A model generated the notes under the pieces. It had not been told where the DNA came from. It searched no databases and saw only the letters and a list, made by a program, of their open reading frames with translations. DNA of 64,000 nt, taken from assembly GCF_017565425.1 (NCBI RefSeq), contig NZ_JAGEMK010000001.1, positions 1 to 64,000 of the forward strand, in the 5' to 3' direction. The translations under genes and the position numbers were made by a program. Origin of the DNA: Actinotalea soli. GTDB lineage: Bacteria; Actinomycetota; Actinomycetes; Actinomycetales; Cellulomonadaceae. The stretch's first letter is position 1, and each line of letters begins with the position of its first letter. Positions 18,109-31,486 of this stretch are shown piece after piece.

Positions 18109-19532
18109 CCGCACCCACCGAGGCACGCACCGACGAGGAGATCATCGACTCGATCGGTGGTTACGGCTACGGCTGGCACGACTCCGACGCGGCGGGCATG
18201 TCCGCCCAGCGCGGGCTCTCCGAGGAGGTCGTGCGCAACATCTCCTCGCTCAAGAACGAGCCCGAGTGGATGCTCAAGACGCGCCTGAAGTCCCTGCGCC
18301 TGTTCGACAAGAAGCCCATGCCGAACTGGGGCTCGGACCTGTCGGGCATCGACTTCGACAACATCAAGTACTTCGTGCGGTCCACCGAGAAGCAGGCCAC
18401 CAGCTGGGAGGACCTGCCCGAGGACATCAAGAACACGTACGACCGTCTGGGCATCCCCGAGGCCGAGAAGCAGCGCCTCGTGGCCGGCGTCGCGGCCCAG
18501 TACGAGTCCGAGGTGGTCTACCACCAGATCCAGGAGAGCCTCGAGGAGCAGGGCGTCATCTTCGTGGACACCGACACGGGTCTGCGTGAGTACCCCGAGA
18601 TCTTCGAGCAGTACTTCGGGTCGGTCATCCCGCCCGGGGACAACAAGTTCGCGGCCCTCAACACGGCCGTCTGGTCGGGCGGCTCGTTCATCTACGTCCC
18701 GCCGGGCGTCCACGTCGACATCCCGCTGCAGGCCTACTTCCGGATCAACACCGAGAACATGGGCCAGTTCGAGCGGACGCTGATCATCGCCGACGAGGGC
18801 TCCTACGTGCACTACGTCGAGGGCTGCACCGCGCCGATCTACTCGAGCGACTCCCTGCACTCGGCCGTGGTCGAGATCATCGTCAAGAAGAACGCCCGGG
18901 TGCGGTACACGACGATCCAGAACTGGTCGAACAACGTCTACAACCTCGTCACCAAGCGGGCGACCGCGGCCGAGGGCGCGACCATGGAGTGGGTCGACGG
19001 GAACATCGGCTCCAAGGTCACGATGAAGTACCCGGCGATCTACCTCATGGGGGAGCACGCCAAGGGCGAGACCCTGTCGATCGCCTTCGCGGGCGAGGGG
19101 CAGCACCAGGACGCGGGGGCGAAGATGGTCCACGCAGCGCCGCACACCTCGTCCTCGATCATCTCCAAGTCGGTGGCGCGGGGCGGAGGCCGCACCTCCT
19201 ACCGCGGGCTGGTCCAGGTGCTCGAGGGGGCCGAGCACTCGGCCTCGAACGTGCTGTGCGACGCGCTCCTGGTCGACCAGATCTCGCGGTCGGACACCTA
19301 CCCCTACGTCGACGTCCGCGAGGACGACGTGTCCATGGGCCACGAGGCGACGGTCTCCCGCGTGAGCGAGGACCAGCTCTTCTACCTCATGTCCCGCGGC
19401 ATGGAGGAGACCGAGGCCATGGCCATGATCGTGCGCGGCTTCGTCGAGCCGATCGCGCGCGAGCTGCCGATGGAGTACGCCCTCGAGCTCAACCGGCTCA
19501 TCGAGCTGCAGATGGAAGGCTCGGTCGGCTGA
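18105..19532 (+). CDS. sufB: SufB, Fe-S cluster scaffold subunit
   Basis: 475 residues. The core subunit of the SufBC2D scaffold on which clusters are built in the cytosol. The chain is full length, with typical segments [39 protein letters not shown] and [22 protein letters not shown]. The last holds residues at the SufB-SufD interface. Unlike the M. tuberculosis protein it has no intein. The ATG overlaps the sufR stop. An in-frame open stretch upstream lies in the sufR region and is not part of the gene. Confidence 0.97.
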   Translation: MTAPTEARTDEEIIDSIGGYGYGWHDSDAAGMSAQRGLSEEVVRNISSLKNEPEWMLKTRLKSLRLFDKKPMPNWGSDLSGIDFDNIKYFVRSTEKQATSWEDLPEDIKNTYDRLGIPEAEKQRLVAGVAAQYESEVVYHQIQESLEEQGVIFVDTDTGLREYPEIFEQYFGSVIPPGDNKFAALNTAVWSGGSFIYVPPGVHVDIPLQAYFRINTENMGQFERTLIIADEGSYVHYVEGCTAPIYSSDSLHSAVVEIIVKKNARVRYTTIQNWSNNVYNLVTKRATAAEGATMEWVDGNIGSKVTMKYPAIYLMGEHAKGETLSIAFAGEGQHQDAGAKMVHAAPHTSSSIISKSVARGGGRTSYRGLVQVLEGAEHSASNVLCDALLVDQISRSDTYPYVDVREDDVSMGHEATVSRVSEDQLFYLMSRGMEETEAMAMIVRGFVEPIARELPMEYALELNRLIELQMEGSVG

Positions 19533-20818
19533 TGACCGTGCCCCACGACGACACCACGACCACGGGAGAGGCTCCGTCCACGCCGATGAGCACTGATCTG
19601 TCCACCGACCACAGCCGGGCCGTCGCCGACGGCGCCCACACCCACGGGCGCGGCGGCACCCCCCAGGCCTCGCGAGGTGCTCGGGCCACCTCCTTCGAGC
19701 TCGCCGACTTCCCGGTGCCCACCGGACGCGAGGAGGAGTGGCGCTTCTCCCCGGTCGGACGGCTCGCCCCGCTGCTCGACGCCGAGGGCACCGGCCTGCC
19801 AGGGCCCGGGCCGCAGGTGACCGTGGTCGAGGCCCCCGAGGTGATGGTCGAGATCGTCGGTCGCGACGACGCACGGCTCGGCACGGCGGGGCGCCCGGGT
19901 GACCGGACAGCCGCGACCGCGTGGAGCTCCTTCCGCGAGGCCACGGTCGTCACGATCCCCGAGCAGACCGTCGCCTCGGCCGCGACCAGCGTCCGGGTCG
20001 AGGGGGCGACCGGGGACACCACGCCCTCGGCCGCGCACCTGCTGATCCACGCCAAGGCGCTGAGCGAGTCGGTCGTCGTCGTCGACCACGTCGGGTCGGC
20101 CGCGCTCACCGAGACCGTCGAGGTCGTCGCCGAGGACGGCGCGCACCTCACCCTCGTCTCGATCCAGGACTGGGAGCCCGGCTCTGTGCACGCCGCCGCG
20201 CACCGCATCCGCCTGGGTCGGGACGCCCACGTCAAGCACATCGTCGTGACCCTCGGCGGAGACGTCGTGCGGGTCACCCCTGACGCGGAGTTCACCGGCG
20301 AGGGCGGCGACGTCGAGATGCTCGGCCTGTACTTCGCCGACGCGGACCAGCACCAGGAGCACCGGCTGTTCGTCGACCACGCCGTGGCGTCGTGCCGGTC
20401 GCGGGTCACCTACAAGGGGGCCCTGCAGGGTGCCGGGGCTCACACCGTGTGGGTCGGCGACGTGCTCATCCGCGCGGCGGCCGAGGGCACCGACACCTAC
20501 GAGCTGAACCGGAACCTCGTCCTGTCCGACGGGGCGCGTGCGGACTCGGTGCCCAACCTCGAGATCGAGACCGGGATCATCGAAGGGGCCGGTCACGCCT
20601 CGGCCACCGGGCGCTTCGACGACGAGCAGCTCTTCTACCTGCGCTCGCGCGGCATCCCCGAGAGCGACGCCCGCCGCCTCGTGGTGCGCGGCTTCTTCGC
20701 CGAGCTCATCCAGCAGATCGGCGTGCCCGCCGTCGAGGAGCGCCTCATCGCAGCGATCGAGGCCGAGCTCGAGAAGAGCATGAGCGAGCTCGACGCGGTC
20801 GCGACGGTGCCTGCATGA
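19532..20818 (+). CDS. sufD: SufD, Fe-S cluster assembly subunit
   Basis: 428 residues, paralogous to SufB and forming the SufBC2D complex. The first ~50 residues are poorly conserved and rich in Thr and His. The family core follows, with TGREEEWRFSP, a beta-helix middle, and the C-terminal SVPNLEIETGIIEGAGHASATGRF motif. The His in GHAS is the residue equivalent to SufD His360 of E. coli. It overlaps sufB by one base. Confidence 0.95.
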   Translation: MTVPHDDTTTTGEAPSTPMSTDLSTDHSRAVADGAHTHGRGGTPQASRGARATSFELADFPVPTGREEEWRFSPVGRLAPLLDAEGTGLPGPGPQVTVVEAPEVMVEIVGRDDARLGTAGRPGDRTAATAWSSFREATVVTIPEQTVASAATSVRVEGATGDTTPSAAHLLIHAKALSESVVVVDHVGSAALTETVEVVAEDGAHLTLVSIQDWEPGSVHAAAHRIRLGRDAHVKHIVVTLGGDVVRVTPDAEFTGEGGDVEMLGLYFADADQHQEHRLFVDHAVASCRSRVTYKGALQGAGAHTVWVGDVLIRAAAEGTDTYELNRNLVLSDGARADSVPNLEIETGIIEGAGHASATGRFDDEQLFYLRSRGIPESDARRLVVRGFFAELIQQIGVPAVEERLIAAIEAELEKSMSELDAVATVPA

Positions 20819-21153
20819 GCGCTCAGCTCGCCTGCATGATCGACGACGTGGCGCCCGGGACGGCGCTGCGGGTCGAGCTCGAGGGCCCGAACGGCCCGGT
20901 CGAGGTCGCCGTCGCCCGAGACTCGGACGGGACGGTCCACGCCGTCTCGGACATCTGCTCGCACGGGCAGGTCTCGCTGTCCGACGGCGAGGTCGAGGAC
21001 TGCACCATCGAGTGCTGGCTCCACGGCTCGACCTTCGACCTGCGGACGGGTGCCGCCCTGGCCCTGCCCGCGACCCGGCCCGTGCCGGTCTACCCCGTGA
21101 CCATCGACGGCGAGCGCGTGCTCGTGGACGTCGACACCACCGTGAACGCCTGA
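20815..21153 (+). CDS. Rieske-type [2Fe-2S] ferredoxin of the suf operon
   Basis: 112 residues with a single Rieske fold. The ligands are complete: Cys48-x-His50 and Cys67-x2-His70 (DICSHGQ and ECWLHGS). It is the soluble non-heme-iron ferredoxin type often found between sufD and sufC in actinobacteria. It may supply electrons for cluster assembly, but this has not been established. ATGA overlap with sufD; 9 bases before sufC. Confidence 0.9.
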   Translation: MSAQLACMIDDVAPGTALRVELEGPNGPVEVAVARDSDGTVHAVSDICSHGQVSLSDGEVEDCTIECWLHGSTFDLRTGAALALPATRPVPVYPVTIDGERVLVDVDTTVNA

Positions 21154-21162
21154 GGAGAACCC

Positions 21163-23823
<2,661 letters not shown>

Positions 23824-23827
<4 letters not shown>

Positions 23828-24147
23828 CCACCACGACCCCACCCACCGCGGCCGACGTCGAGGAGGCCCTGCGCGACGTCATCGACCCCGAGCTCGGGAT
23901 CAACGTCGTCGACCTGGGCCTCATCTACGGGGTCGCCCTCGACCCCAACAACCACGCTGTGATCGACATGACCCTCACCTCGGCAGCCTGCCCGCTGACC
24001 GACGTCATCGAGGACCAGGCCGGCCAGGCCCTCGACGGGCTGGTCGACGGCTTCCGGATCAACTGGGTCTGGATGCCGCCGTGGGGACCCGAGAAAATCA
24101 CCGACGACGGTCGCGAGCAGCTGCGCGCCCTCGGCTTCAACATCTGA
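23824..24147 (+). CDS. sufT: SufT-like MIP18/DUF59 family protein
   Basis: 107 residues and the last gene of the suf operon. The DUF59 signature is seen in VIDPELGINVVDLGLIYGV and MTLTSAACPLTDVIEDQ, with the conserved Cys in SAACPLT. SufT supports maturation of Fe-S proteins under iron limitation in other Gram-positives. It equals Rv1466 in position. It converges on bioN with only 20 bases between, and no obvious terminator hairpin is seen there. Confidence 0.92.
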
Positions 24148-24167
24148 CACCGGGCGCGGAGCGGACC

Positions 24168-24812
24168 TCAGTCGCCGACACCGCGCGCCGCGAGTGCCTC
24201 TCCCGTGCTGCGCGCCCGCGCCACGGCGCGCACCGCGGCCGGGGCCAGGGTCGCTCGCGGGTCGCGCTCGAGCCCGCGGGCCCGAGCGGCCTCGCGGACC
24301 TCGGTCGCGGTCTGGAGGAGGCCTGGCACGGCACGGAGCATGAGTCCGATCGCCATGGCCAGGACCTCGGGGCGCAACCCCACCCGGCGGAGCGGCCCGA
24401 GTCCGCGGACCAGGGCGTCGAGCAGCTCGTCGGCCCGGGTGGTCGCCGTGACGACCGTGGCGGCCAGGACCAGGGTCACCAGGTCGAGGCCCACCTCGAG
24501 GCCGACCGCGGGGCCGCGCTGCCACACCTGGTAGGCGCCGACCGTCGCTGCCGTCAGCAGGACGGGGAGCACGGCTCGGGTGGTCGACCGCAGGGGGAGA
24601 CGGGCGCTCACGGCGGTCGCCACCGTGACCAGAGCCAGCGCCAGGGTCGTCACGACTCCCGTGAGCGCCACCACGGCGATGCCCAGCACGCCCAGCCCGG
24701 CCACCTTGGGTCCCGGGCCCACCCGGTGCAGCCACGAGCTCCCGGCGTGGAACAGCCCGAGCGGACCGGTCCACGGCGGCCGCCGCGGTCCCTGGGCCCG
24801 GCGCCGTCTCAT
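24168..24812 (-). CDS. bioN: BioN, ECF transporter transmembrane (T) component
   Basis: 214 residues with about five membrane helices. Two cytoplasmic coupling motifs of EcfT proteins appear as AARARGLE and ALAARGVGD near the C-terminus. It overlaps the ATPase gene by 4 bases, and bioY is upstream, so the three form a dedicated biotin importer. Confidence 0.9.
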   Translation of the reverse strand: MRRRRAQGPRRPPWTGPLGLFHAGSSWLHRVGPGPKVAGLGVLGIAVVALTGVVTTLALALVTVATAVSARLPLRSTTRAVLPVLLTAATVGAYQVWQRGPAVGLEVGLDLVTLVLAATVVTATTRADELLDALVRGLGPLRRVGLRPEVLAMAIGLMLRAVPGLLQTATEVREAARARGLERDPRATLAPAAVRAVARARSTGEALAARGVGD

Positions 24813-25546
24813 CCGGTGGTCGCCCCCGACGCCATGAGGTCACGGTAGAGCGCGACGGCCTGCTCGGGATCGCCGTCGTGGACGACCTGGGCCTGGTCGA
24901 CGACGAGCACCCGGTCGGCGCGTGCTGCGGCCTCGAGGTCGTGGGTCACGAGCAGGACCTGCTGCGGCAGCCCGTCGAGGAGGTCGTCGACCACGCGGCG
25001 CCAGCGCAGGTCCAGCAGGGTGGTGGGTTCGTCGCACACGAGGACGGCGGGCTCGGTGGCCAGCACGCCGGCCAGGGCGAGGAGCTGCTTCTGACCACCG
25101 GAGAGGGCAGAGACGGGGAGCTCGGCGCGCTCCGCCAGGCCGAAGCGGGCGAGCACCTGTCGGGCCCGGGCGGTCCGGGCGGCGCGATCGAGGCCGAGAC
25201 GACGTAGGGAGAGCGCGACGTCCTCGACAGGGGTGGGCATGACGAGCTGGGCGTCCGGGTCGGTGAAGACGAAACCGACCCGCCGCCGCACCGCTGCTCC
25301 GTCGGTCGCGGTGTCCGCCCCGTCGACCAGCACCCGCCCCGAGGACGGCAGGGCCAGGCCGTTGATCAGGCGCGCCAGGGTGGACTTGCCCGAGCCGTTG
25401 GCCCCGATGACCGCGATCCGGCGCTCGGCGAGGGTGCACGTCGTCGGGTGCAGGAGGGTCACCACCTGCTCGTGCCCACCCGACCCCCGCTCCTCGGGCT
25501 GGGCGGGGGCGTAGGCGGTGACGCCCGCCTGCTCGAGCTCGATCAC
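24809..25546 (-). CDS. bioM: BioM, ECF transporter ATPase
   Basis: 245 residues. Walker A GANGSGKST is near residue 48, the signature LSGGQKQLLALA near 143, and Walker B AVLVCDEPTTLLD near 163. A Gln/Glu-rich N-terminal stretch precedes the nucleotide domain. It is the energy module of the biotin transporter, 13 bases after bioY and overlapping bioN. Confidence 0.92.
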   Translation of the reverse strand: MIELEQAGVTAYAPAQPEERGSGGHEQVVTLLHPTTCTLAERRIAVIGANGSGKSTLARLINGLALPSSGRVLVDGADTATDGAAVRRRVGFVFTDPDAQLVMPTPVEDVALSLRRLGLDRAARTARARQVLARFGLAERAELPVSALSGGQKQLLALAGVLATEPAVLVCDEPTTLLDLRWRRVVDDLLDGLPQQVLLVTHDLEAAARADRVLVVDQAQVVHDGDPEQAVALYRDLMASGATTG

Positions 25547-25559
25547 GGCGAGAGGCGGG

Positions 25560-26183
25560 TCAGCGTCGGGCGCGGAGCAGGTCGGGGAACGCGCGGAAGA
25601 CCGCGGTCGCGACCACGGCCGCGAGGGCGTTCTTGATGACGTCGCCGGGCAGGAAGGTGGCCCCTGCCGTGATCGCCTCGGCGGGGGACAGGCCGAGGCG
25701 CGCCCCCATGACGCTGATCCCGAGGGGGTGGATGAGCAGGAGGCTCGCGAGCGTGGCTGCCGCGAAGGCGCCCAGCGGCAGCAGGGACCGGCGTACCGAG
25801 CTCAGGCGCGTCATGACGTAGCCGGCCAGCGCGGCAGCCAGGGGGAAGGCGAGCAGGTAGCCGAGGGAGGGCTTGCCGAGAACGGCGAGCCCACCCGTGC
25901 CCCCGGCGAAGATCGGCAGGCCCGCGAGGCCGACCGCGAGGTAGAGCAGGACGGCGAGCGTGCCGCGCCGGGGTCCCAGCACGAGGCCCGCCAGCATCAC
26001 CCCGAAGGTCTGCAGGGTGATGGGCACGGCCATGCCCGGCAGGACGATCGCGGGGAGGATCGCGCACACCGCGATGAAGGCCGCGAAGGTCGAGACCAGG
26101 GCGAGGTCGGCGGTCGCGGACCTCGCCGCGAGGACGGGGCGTGCCGGCTCGGGCGTGGTGCCCTCGTCGGGGACGGCAGACAT
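25560..26183 (-). CDS. bioY: BioY, biotin-binding S component
   Basis: 207 residues with six membrane helices. BioY family sequences are seen: VPITLQTFGVMLAGLVLGPRRG, FAGGTGGLAVLGKPSLGYL and FLPGDVIKNALAA. It captures biotin and docks on BioMN. The start is ATG 26183 with GGGAG five bases upstream; an upstream GTG overlaps the promoter and is rejected. No biotin biosynthesis genes lie in this window, so uptake may be an important biotin source; that is inference. Confidence 0.93.
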   Translation of the reverse strand: MSAVPDEGTTPEPARPVLAARSATADLALVSTFAAFIAVCAILPAIVLPGMAVPITLQTFGVMLAGLVLGPRRGTLAVLLYLAVGLAGLPIFAGGTGGLAVLGKPSLGYLLAFPLAAALAGYVMTRLSSVRRSLLPLGAFAAATLASLLLIHPLGISVMGARLGLSPAEAITAGATFLPGDVIKNALAAVVATAVFRAFPDLLRARR

Positions 26184-26286
26184 GGGCGCTCCCTGGTCGT
26201 GGAGGACGGATGGGCTCGGGCGCCGAGACGCGGAAGGGCCTCGGGTCGCCCGCACGGACGGATCGGGGCCGTCGCGGTCGATGGTC

Positions 26287-26306
26287 ACGCTAGCCGGTCG
26301 TACGAT
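26287..26306. promoter_or_regulatory. Back-to-back -10 boxes for bioYMN and the ABC-F gene
   Basis: On the minus strand TAGCGT at 26287-26292 points toward bioY (leader of about 95 bases). On the plus strand TACGAT at 26301-26306 points toward the ABC-F gene. Neither has a strong -35. No BirA-like palindrome was noticed. Confidence 0.4.
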
Positions 26307-26362
26307 GGGGGGCGTTTGTGCCCGTACACAAGAGCGCCGGGTGCCTGTCGGAGGATTCCTCA

Positions 26363-27961
26363 GTGCTGACCGCTCATGACCTCGAGCTGCGCGTCGGCGT
26401 CCGCGAGCTGCTGACGACGACCTCCTTCCAGATCGCCCCTGGCGACCGGATCGGGCTGGTCGGCCGCAACGGCGCGGGCAAGACGACCCTGACCAAGGTG
26501 CTCGCGGCCGAGGGCCAGCCCTCGGCCGGACGGGTCGTGCACACGGGTGAGGTCGGCTACCTCCCGCAGGACCCTCGCACCGGGGACCTCGACGTCGAGG
26601 CCATGGACCGGATCCTCTCGGCCCGAGGGCTCGACGTCCTGGTGCGCCAGATGCGGGACACCGAGGGCGAGATGGCCAGCGCCGACGACCACACCCGGGA
26701 CACCGCCATGGACCGGTACAGCCGGCTCGAGGAGCGGTTCACTGCGGCCGGGGGGTACGCGGCGGAGAGCGAGGCGGGGCGCATCGCGGCGAACCTCGGT
26801 CTCGACGAGCGCATCCTGGGCCAGACCCTCGGGACCCTCTCGGGTGGCCAGCGTCGACGGGTCGAGCTCGCCCGGATCCTCTTCTCCGGGGCCGACACCC
26901 TCATGCTCGACGAGCCGACCAACCACCTCGACGCCGACTCGATCGTCTGGCTCCGCGAGTTCCTGCGGGACTACTCGGGCGGCTTCCTGGTGATCAGCCA
27001 CGACACCGACCTCATGCGCGCCGTGGTCAACAAGGTCTTCCACCTCGACGCGACCCGCGCCGAGCTGGACCAGTACAACCTGGGCTGGGACGCCTACCTG
27101 CTCCAGCGCGAGACCGACCAGCGCCGACGCAAGCGCGAGCGTGCCAACACCGAGAAGAAGGCGTCCGCGCTCCTCGCCCAGGCCGACAAGATGCGTGCCA
27201 AGGCGTCCAAGGCGGTCGCCGCCCAGAACATGATGCGCCGCGCCGAGCGGATGATGGCCGGCCTCGAGGAGGAGCGCGTCACCGACAAGGTCGCCAAGCT
27301 GCGCTTCCCTGACCCGGCGCCCTGCGGCCGGACCCCGCTGACGGCCGAGGGACTGAGCAAGACCTACGGCTCTCAGGAGGTCTTCACCAATGTCGACCTC
27401 GCGATCGACCGAGGCAGCCGCGTGGTCATCCTCGGCTTCAACGGCGCGGGCAAGACGACGCTGCTGCGCCTGCTGGCGGGGGTCGAGGAGCCCGACACTG
27501 GCGAGGTCGTCCCCGGGCACGGGCTCAAGATCGGCTACTACGCCCAGGAGCACGAGACCCTCGACGCCAGCCGGACCGTCGTCGAGAACCTCCGGCACGC
27601 GGCCCCCGACCTGACCGACACGCAGGTGCGCTCGGTGCTGGGCTCCTTCCTGTTCTCCGGGGACGACGCCGACAAGCCCGTGCGCGTCCTGTCGGGTGGT
27701 GAGAAGACCAGGCTCGCCCTGGCCGCTCTCGTGGTGTCCGCCGCGAACGTGCTCCTCCTCGACGAGCCGACCAACAACCTCGACCCCGCGAGCCGGGCCG
27801 AGATCCTCAGCGCCCTGCACGGCTACGCCGGTGCGGTGGTCATGGTGACCCACGACGAGGGGGCGGTGGAGGCCCTGGCACCCGAACGAGTGGTGCTATT
27901 GCCCGATGGGGACGAAGATCTGTGGAACGACAGCTACGCCGAGCTGATCTCGCTCGCGTAG
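26363..27961 (+). CDS. ABC-F family ATPase
   Basis: 532 residues with two nucleotide-binding domains on one chain and no membrane segments. First Walker A is GRNGAGKTT (residue ~34) with signature LSGGQRRRVELA and Walker B LMLDEPTNHLD. The charged linker (about residues 245-310, with KRERANTEKKASALL) is the P-site tRNA interaction motif region. The second Walker A is GFNGAGKTT, signature LSGGEKTRLALA. ABC-F proteins act on ribosomes in translation control or antibiotic protection; there is no direct evidence for resistance here. GTG 26363 has GGAGGA eight bases upstream. Confidence 0.93.
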   Translation: MLTAHDLELRVGVRELLTTTSFQIAPGDRIGLVGRNGAGKTTLTKVLAAEGQPSAGRVVHTGEVGYLPQDPRTGDLDVEAMDRILSARGLDVLVRQMRDTEGEMASADDHTRDTAMDRYSRLEERFTAAGGYAAESEAGRIAANLGLDERILGQTLGTLSGGQRRRVELARILFSGADTLMLDEPTNHLDADSIVWLREFLRDYSGGFLVISHDTDLMRAVVNKVFHLDATRAELDQYNLGWDAYLLQRETDQRRRKRERANTEKKASALLAQADKMRAKASKAVAAQNMMRRAERMMAGLEEERVTDKVAKLRFPDPAPCGRTPLTAEGLSKTYGSQEVFTNVDLAIDRGSRVVILGFNGAGKTTLLRLLAGVEEPDTGEVVPGHGLKIGYYAQEHETLDASRTVVENLRHAAPDLTDTQVRSVLGSFLFSGDDADKPVRVLSGGEKTRLALAALVVSAANVLLLDEPTNNLDPASRAEILSALHGYAGAVVMVTHDEGAVEALAPERVVLLPDGDEDLWNDSYAELISLA

Positions 27962-28054
27962 CTCGTCCTGATCGGGCCTGCGCGTCCGGTCCGGCCAGGA
28001 CGGTCGCCGGGGCCCGTCCCGACGACGTCCCGGACCGGCGCCAGGAGGACGACC

Positions 28055-28297
28055 ATGGACCAGAAGCTCCCCAAGGGGTCACGGATCACCGGTGAGGGCC
28101 GGCAGGACCTCACCGCGAGGCTGGTCGAGCGGTACAGCCGCGGCGAGAGCATCCGATCCATGGCCGAGGACATCGGCCGCTCCTACGGGTTCGTCCACGG
28201 GGTGCTGGTCGACGCCGGCGTCTCGATGCGCAGCCGCGGGGGAGCGACCCGTGGTGCTGCGGCGGAGGCCCGCAGGGCCGGCCTGCGCGAGCCCTGA
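28055..28297 (+). CDS. Small helix-turn-helix protein
   Basis: 80 residues, basic. The middle holds a clear helix-turn-helix, ERYSRGESIRSMAEDIGRSYGFVHGVL, of the type found in resolvase- and Xre-like DNA-binding proteins. The C-terminus (MRSRGGATRGAAAEARRAG) is Arg-rich and likely contacts nucleic acid. AGGAGG lies six bases before the ATG. Similar short proteins are widespread in actinobacteria; the target is unknown. Confidence 0.8.
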   Translation: MDQKLPKGSRITGEGRQDLTARLVERYSRGESIRSMAEDIGRSYGFVHGVLVDAGVSMRSRGGATRGAAAEARRAGLREP

Positions 28298-28309
28298 CCC
28301 TCGGCCGTC

Positions 28310-29197
28310 TCAGACCTGCTGAGCATCCAGCAGGGCGTCCTCCTCCTCGTCGTCCACCGTCGGGCGACGACGTCGGCGGGCAGGGCGGTCGGTCGCTGAC
28401 GCTCTGGCGAGGGCGAGCTCGTCGTCCTCCACCTCGGCTGCACGCTCGCGACGGAGCAGGACGACGCCGCCACCCAGGGCCCCGAGGGCGAAGACCCACC
28501 ACTGGAACGCGTAGGACAGGTGCGACCCCAGGTCGGTCGAGGGCCGGGCGAGGGCTCCCAGGTCCACCGGGGCGCTGCCGTTCTCGGTCATGAGGGAGCC
28601 GTAGGCGTCGAGGGTCGCGTCGGCGGCCCACCGGCCACCCCCGGCCTCCCGGACCTGGTCCGTGGAGATGGTGTGGACCTGGCCCGCAGGGGCGTCACGG
28701 GTGGCCGGGGCCTCGTCGGCCCGCAGGCGAGCGGTGACCTCGACCACCCCGGTGGGGGCTGCGGGCTCGAGGGCGGGTCCGCTGCCCCGGGCGGCGGTCG
28801 GCACCCAGCCCCGGTCCACCACGAGGACCTCCCCGGCGAGCGGCCCCGCGCTGATCTCGAGGGGGGTCAGCACGTGGTAGCCGGGCTGGCCTCCCACCGG
28901 GCGGTTGCGCAGCAGGACCGTCGACTCGTCGTCGTAGGTGCCCTCGAGGGTCACCGGCTGCCAGACCGCGTCCTCGGGCAGCGGCTCGCCCGGGGTGAGG
29001 ACCTCGGCGACCGGGAGCGCGGCGGCCTCGTAGTTGCTCCGCACGATCTCGACGGCAGCGCTCCGGTCGGCGTGGCGGTTCCACTGCCACAGCCCGGCCG
29101 CGACGCAGATGCCGGCCACCAGGAGGGCGACGCCCAGCACGGCGGCAGCGCGTCGCGCGTCGTGCCCTGCGGGCGTCGGGGGTACCGGTTCAGCCAT
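28310..29197 (-). CDS. SURF1 family cytochrome oxidase biogenesis protein
   Basis: 295 residues. One membrane helix near residues 16-37 with the following GLWQWNRHADR motif, a large external domain (LLRNRPVGGQPGYHVLTPLE, VVDRGWVP), and a second helix near residue 245 (SYAFQWWVFALGAL) are diagnostic of SURF1. The ~50-residue tail is charged and cytoplasmic. It assists aa3-type oxidase assembly, which agrees with ctaA in this window. The start ATG overlaps the upstream gene by 8 bases; the longer open frame is a shadow of that gene. Confidence 0.9.
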   Translation of the reverse strand: MAEPVPPTPAGHDARRAAAVLGVALLVAGICVAAGLWQWNRHADRSAAVEIVRSNYEAAALPVAEVLTPGEPLPEDAVWQPVTLEGTYDDESTVLLRNRPVGGQPGYHVLTPLEISAGPLAGEVLVVDRGWVPTAARGSGPALEPAAPTGVVEVTARLRADEAPATRDAPAGQVHTISTDQVREAGGGRWAADATLDAYGSLMTENGSAPVDLGALARPSTDLGSHLSYAFQWWVFALGALGGGVVLLRRERAAEVEDDELALARASATDRPARRRRRPTVDDEEEDALLDAQQV

Positions 29198-29431
29198 CGC
29201 TGGGGGCGAGGTCCTCGACGCGCACGGTGTCGCGGTGGAATCCGCGGGCGGAGAGGAACTGCTCGAGGTGGGATCGGTGGTGGTCGCAGGCCAGCCACAC
29301 CTTGCGCCGGTCGTCCGTGTGCAGGCGAGGGTTGTTCCACCGCAGGCCCCAGGAAGCACCGCTGCGGCAGCCCCGGGCGCTGCAGCGCATCTCCTCGGGG
29401 GTGGGCCCGGCCTCGGGCTGCAGGAAGCCAC

Positions 29432-29435
<4 letters not shown>
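29190..29435 (-). CDS. Conserved actinobacterial Cys/His-rich small protein
   Basis: 81 residues. The pattern RCSARGC, then LRWNNPRLHT, then WLACDHHRSHLEQFL suggests a small metal site from Cys17/18-type residues, the CDHH motif and His. Homologues of this size are common in actinobacteria and are sometimes labelled acetone carboxylase without support. It lies between a DUF3099 protein and SURF1, overlapping both (GTGA and 8 bases), so it may help oxidase or membrane assembly. Function unknown. Confidence 0.75.
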
Positions 29436-30633
<1,198 letters not shown>

Positions 30634-30718
30634 CGGCTCGGCCGCCAGCGGAGCACGACCGACCTCAGCACCGACCTCTCGACCAGCAGGACCGACACGC
30701 TCCACGAAGGGAACCACC

Positions 30719-31486
30719 ATGGGTCTGCTCGACGGCAAGAAGCTCCTCGTCACCGGGGTGCTCACGGACTCCTCGATCGCCTTCCACGTGGCGCGCCTCG
30801 CGCAGTCCGAGGGGGCCGAGGTCGTCCTGACCTCCTTCGGTCGGCAGATGCGCCTGACCCAGGCCATCGCCAAGCGACTGCCTGAGCCGGCCCCTGTCGT
30901 CGAGCTCGACGCGACCTCGAGCGAGGACCTCGAGGCCCTCGCCGACCGAGTCCGTGAGCACACCGGTCACCTCGACGGTGTCGTCCACTCGATCGGCTTC
31001 GCCCCGCAGTCCGTCATGGGCGGCAACTTCCTCGCGGGGGAGTGGCCCGACGTCGCGACGGCGGTGCAGGTCTCGGCCTTCTCCCTCAAGGCGCTGACCG
31101 TGGCCGCCCAGCCGCTCATGGTGCGTGGGTCCGCGGTGGTCGGTCTGACCTTCGACGCGCGGTACGCCTGGCCGGTCTACGACTGGATGGGTGTCGCCAA
31201 GGCGGCCTTCGAGTCCACCGCGCGCTACCTGGCGCGCGACCTCGGCCCCGAGGGCATCCGGGTGAACCTGGTCTCGGCCGGCCCGGTGCGGACCACCGCG
31301 GCCAAGTCGATCCCGGGCTTCGAGGCGATGGAGGGGGGCTGGCCCGAGCGTGCACCCCTCGGCTGGGACGTGCGCGACCCTGAGCCCACGGCCCGCGCGG
31401 TGGCTGCGCTGCTGTCGGACTGGTTCCCGGCGACCACCGGCGAGATCGTGCACGTCGACGGCGGCTTCCACGCCATGGGGCTGTGA
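30719..31486 (+). CDS. fabI: Enoyl-ACP reductase (FabI/InhA type)
   Basis: 255 residues. LLDGKKLLVTGVLTDSSIAFHVARL is the typical InhA/FabI N-terminus. The catalytic pair is Tyr154-x6-Lys161 (YDWMGVAKAA). It performs the last reduction of the fatty acid cycle and belongs to the isoniazid/triclosan target family. The leader AAGGGAACC lies before the ATG. It overlaps the next gene by 4 bases (GTGA). Confidence 0.94.
   Translation: MGLLDGKKLLVTGVLTDSSIAFHVARLAQSEGAEVVLTSFGRQMRLTQAIAKRLPEPAPVVELDATSSEDLEALADRVREHTGHLDGVVHSIGFAPQSVMGGNFLAGEWPDVATAVQVSAFSLKALTVAAQPLMVRGSAVVGLTFDARYAWPVYDWMGVAKAAFESTARYLARDLGPEGIRVNLVSAGPVRTTAAKSIPGFEAMEGGWPERAPLGWDVRDPEPTARAVAALLSDWFPATTGEIVHVDGGFHAMGL

Noticed and set aside
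18105-19532. Intein in SufB, as in M. tuberculosis
   Set aside because: The protein is 475 residues and continuous through all conserved blocks.
26184-26362. BirA or riboswitch element before bioYMN
   Set aside because: No BirA-like palindrome or conserved riboswitch core was recognised in the leader.
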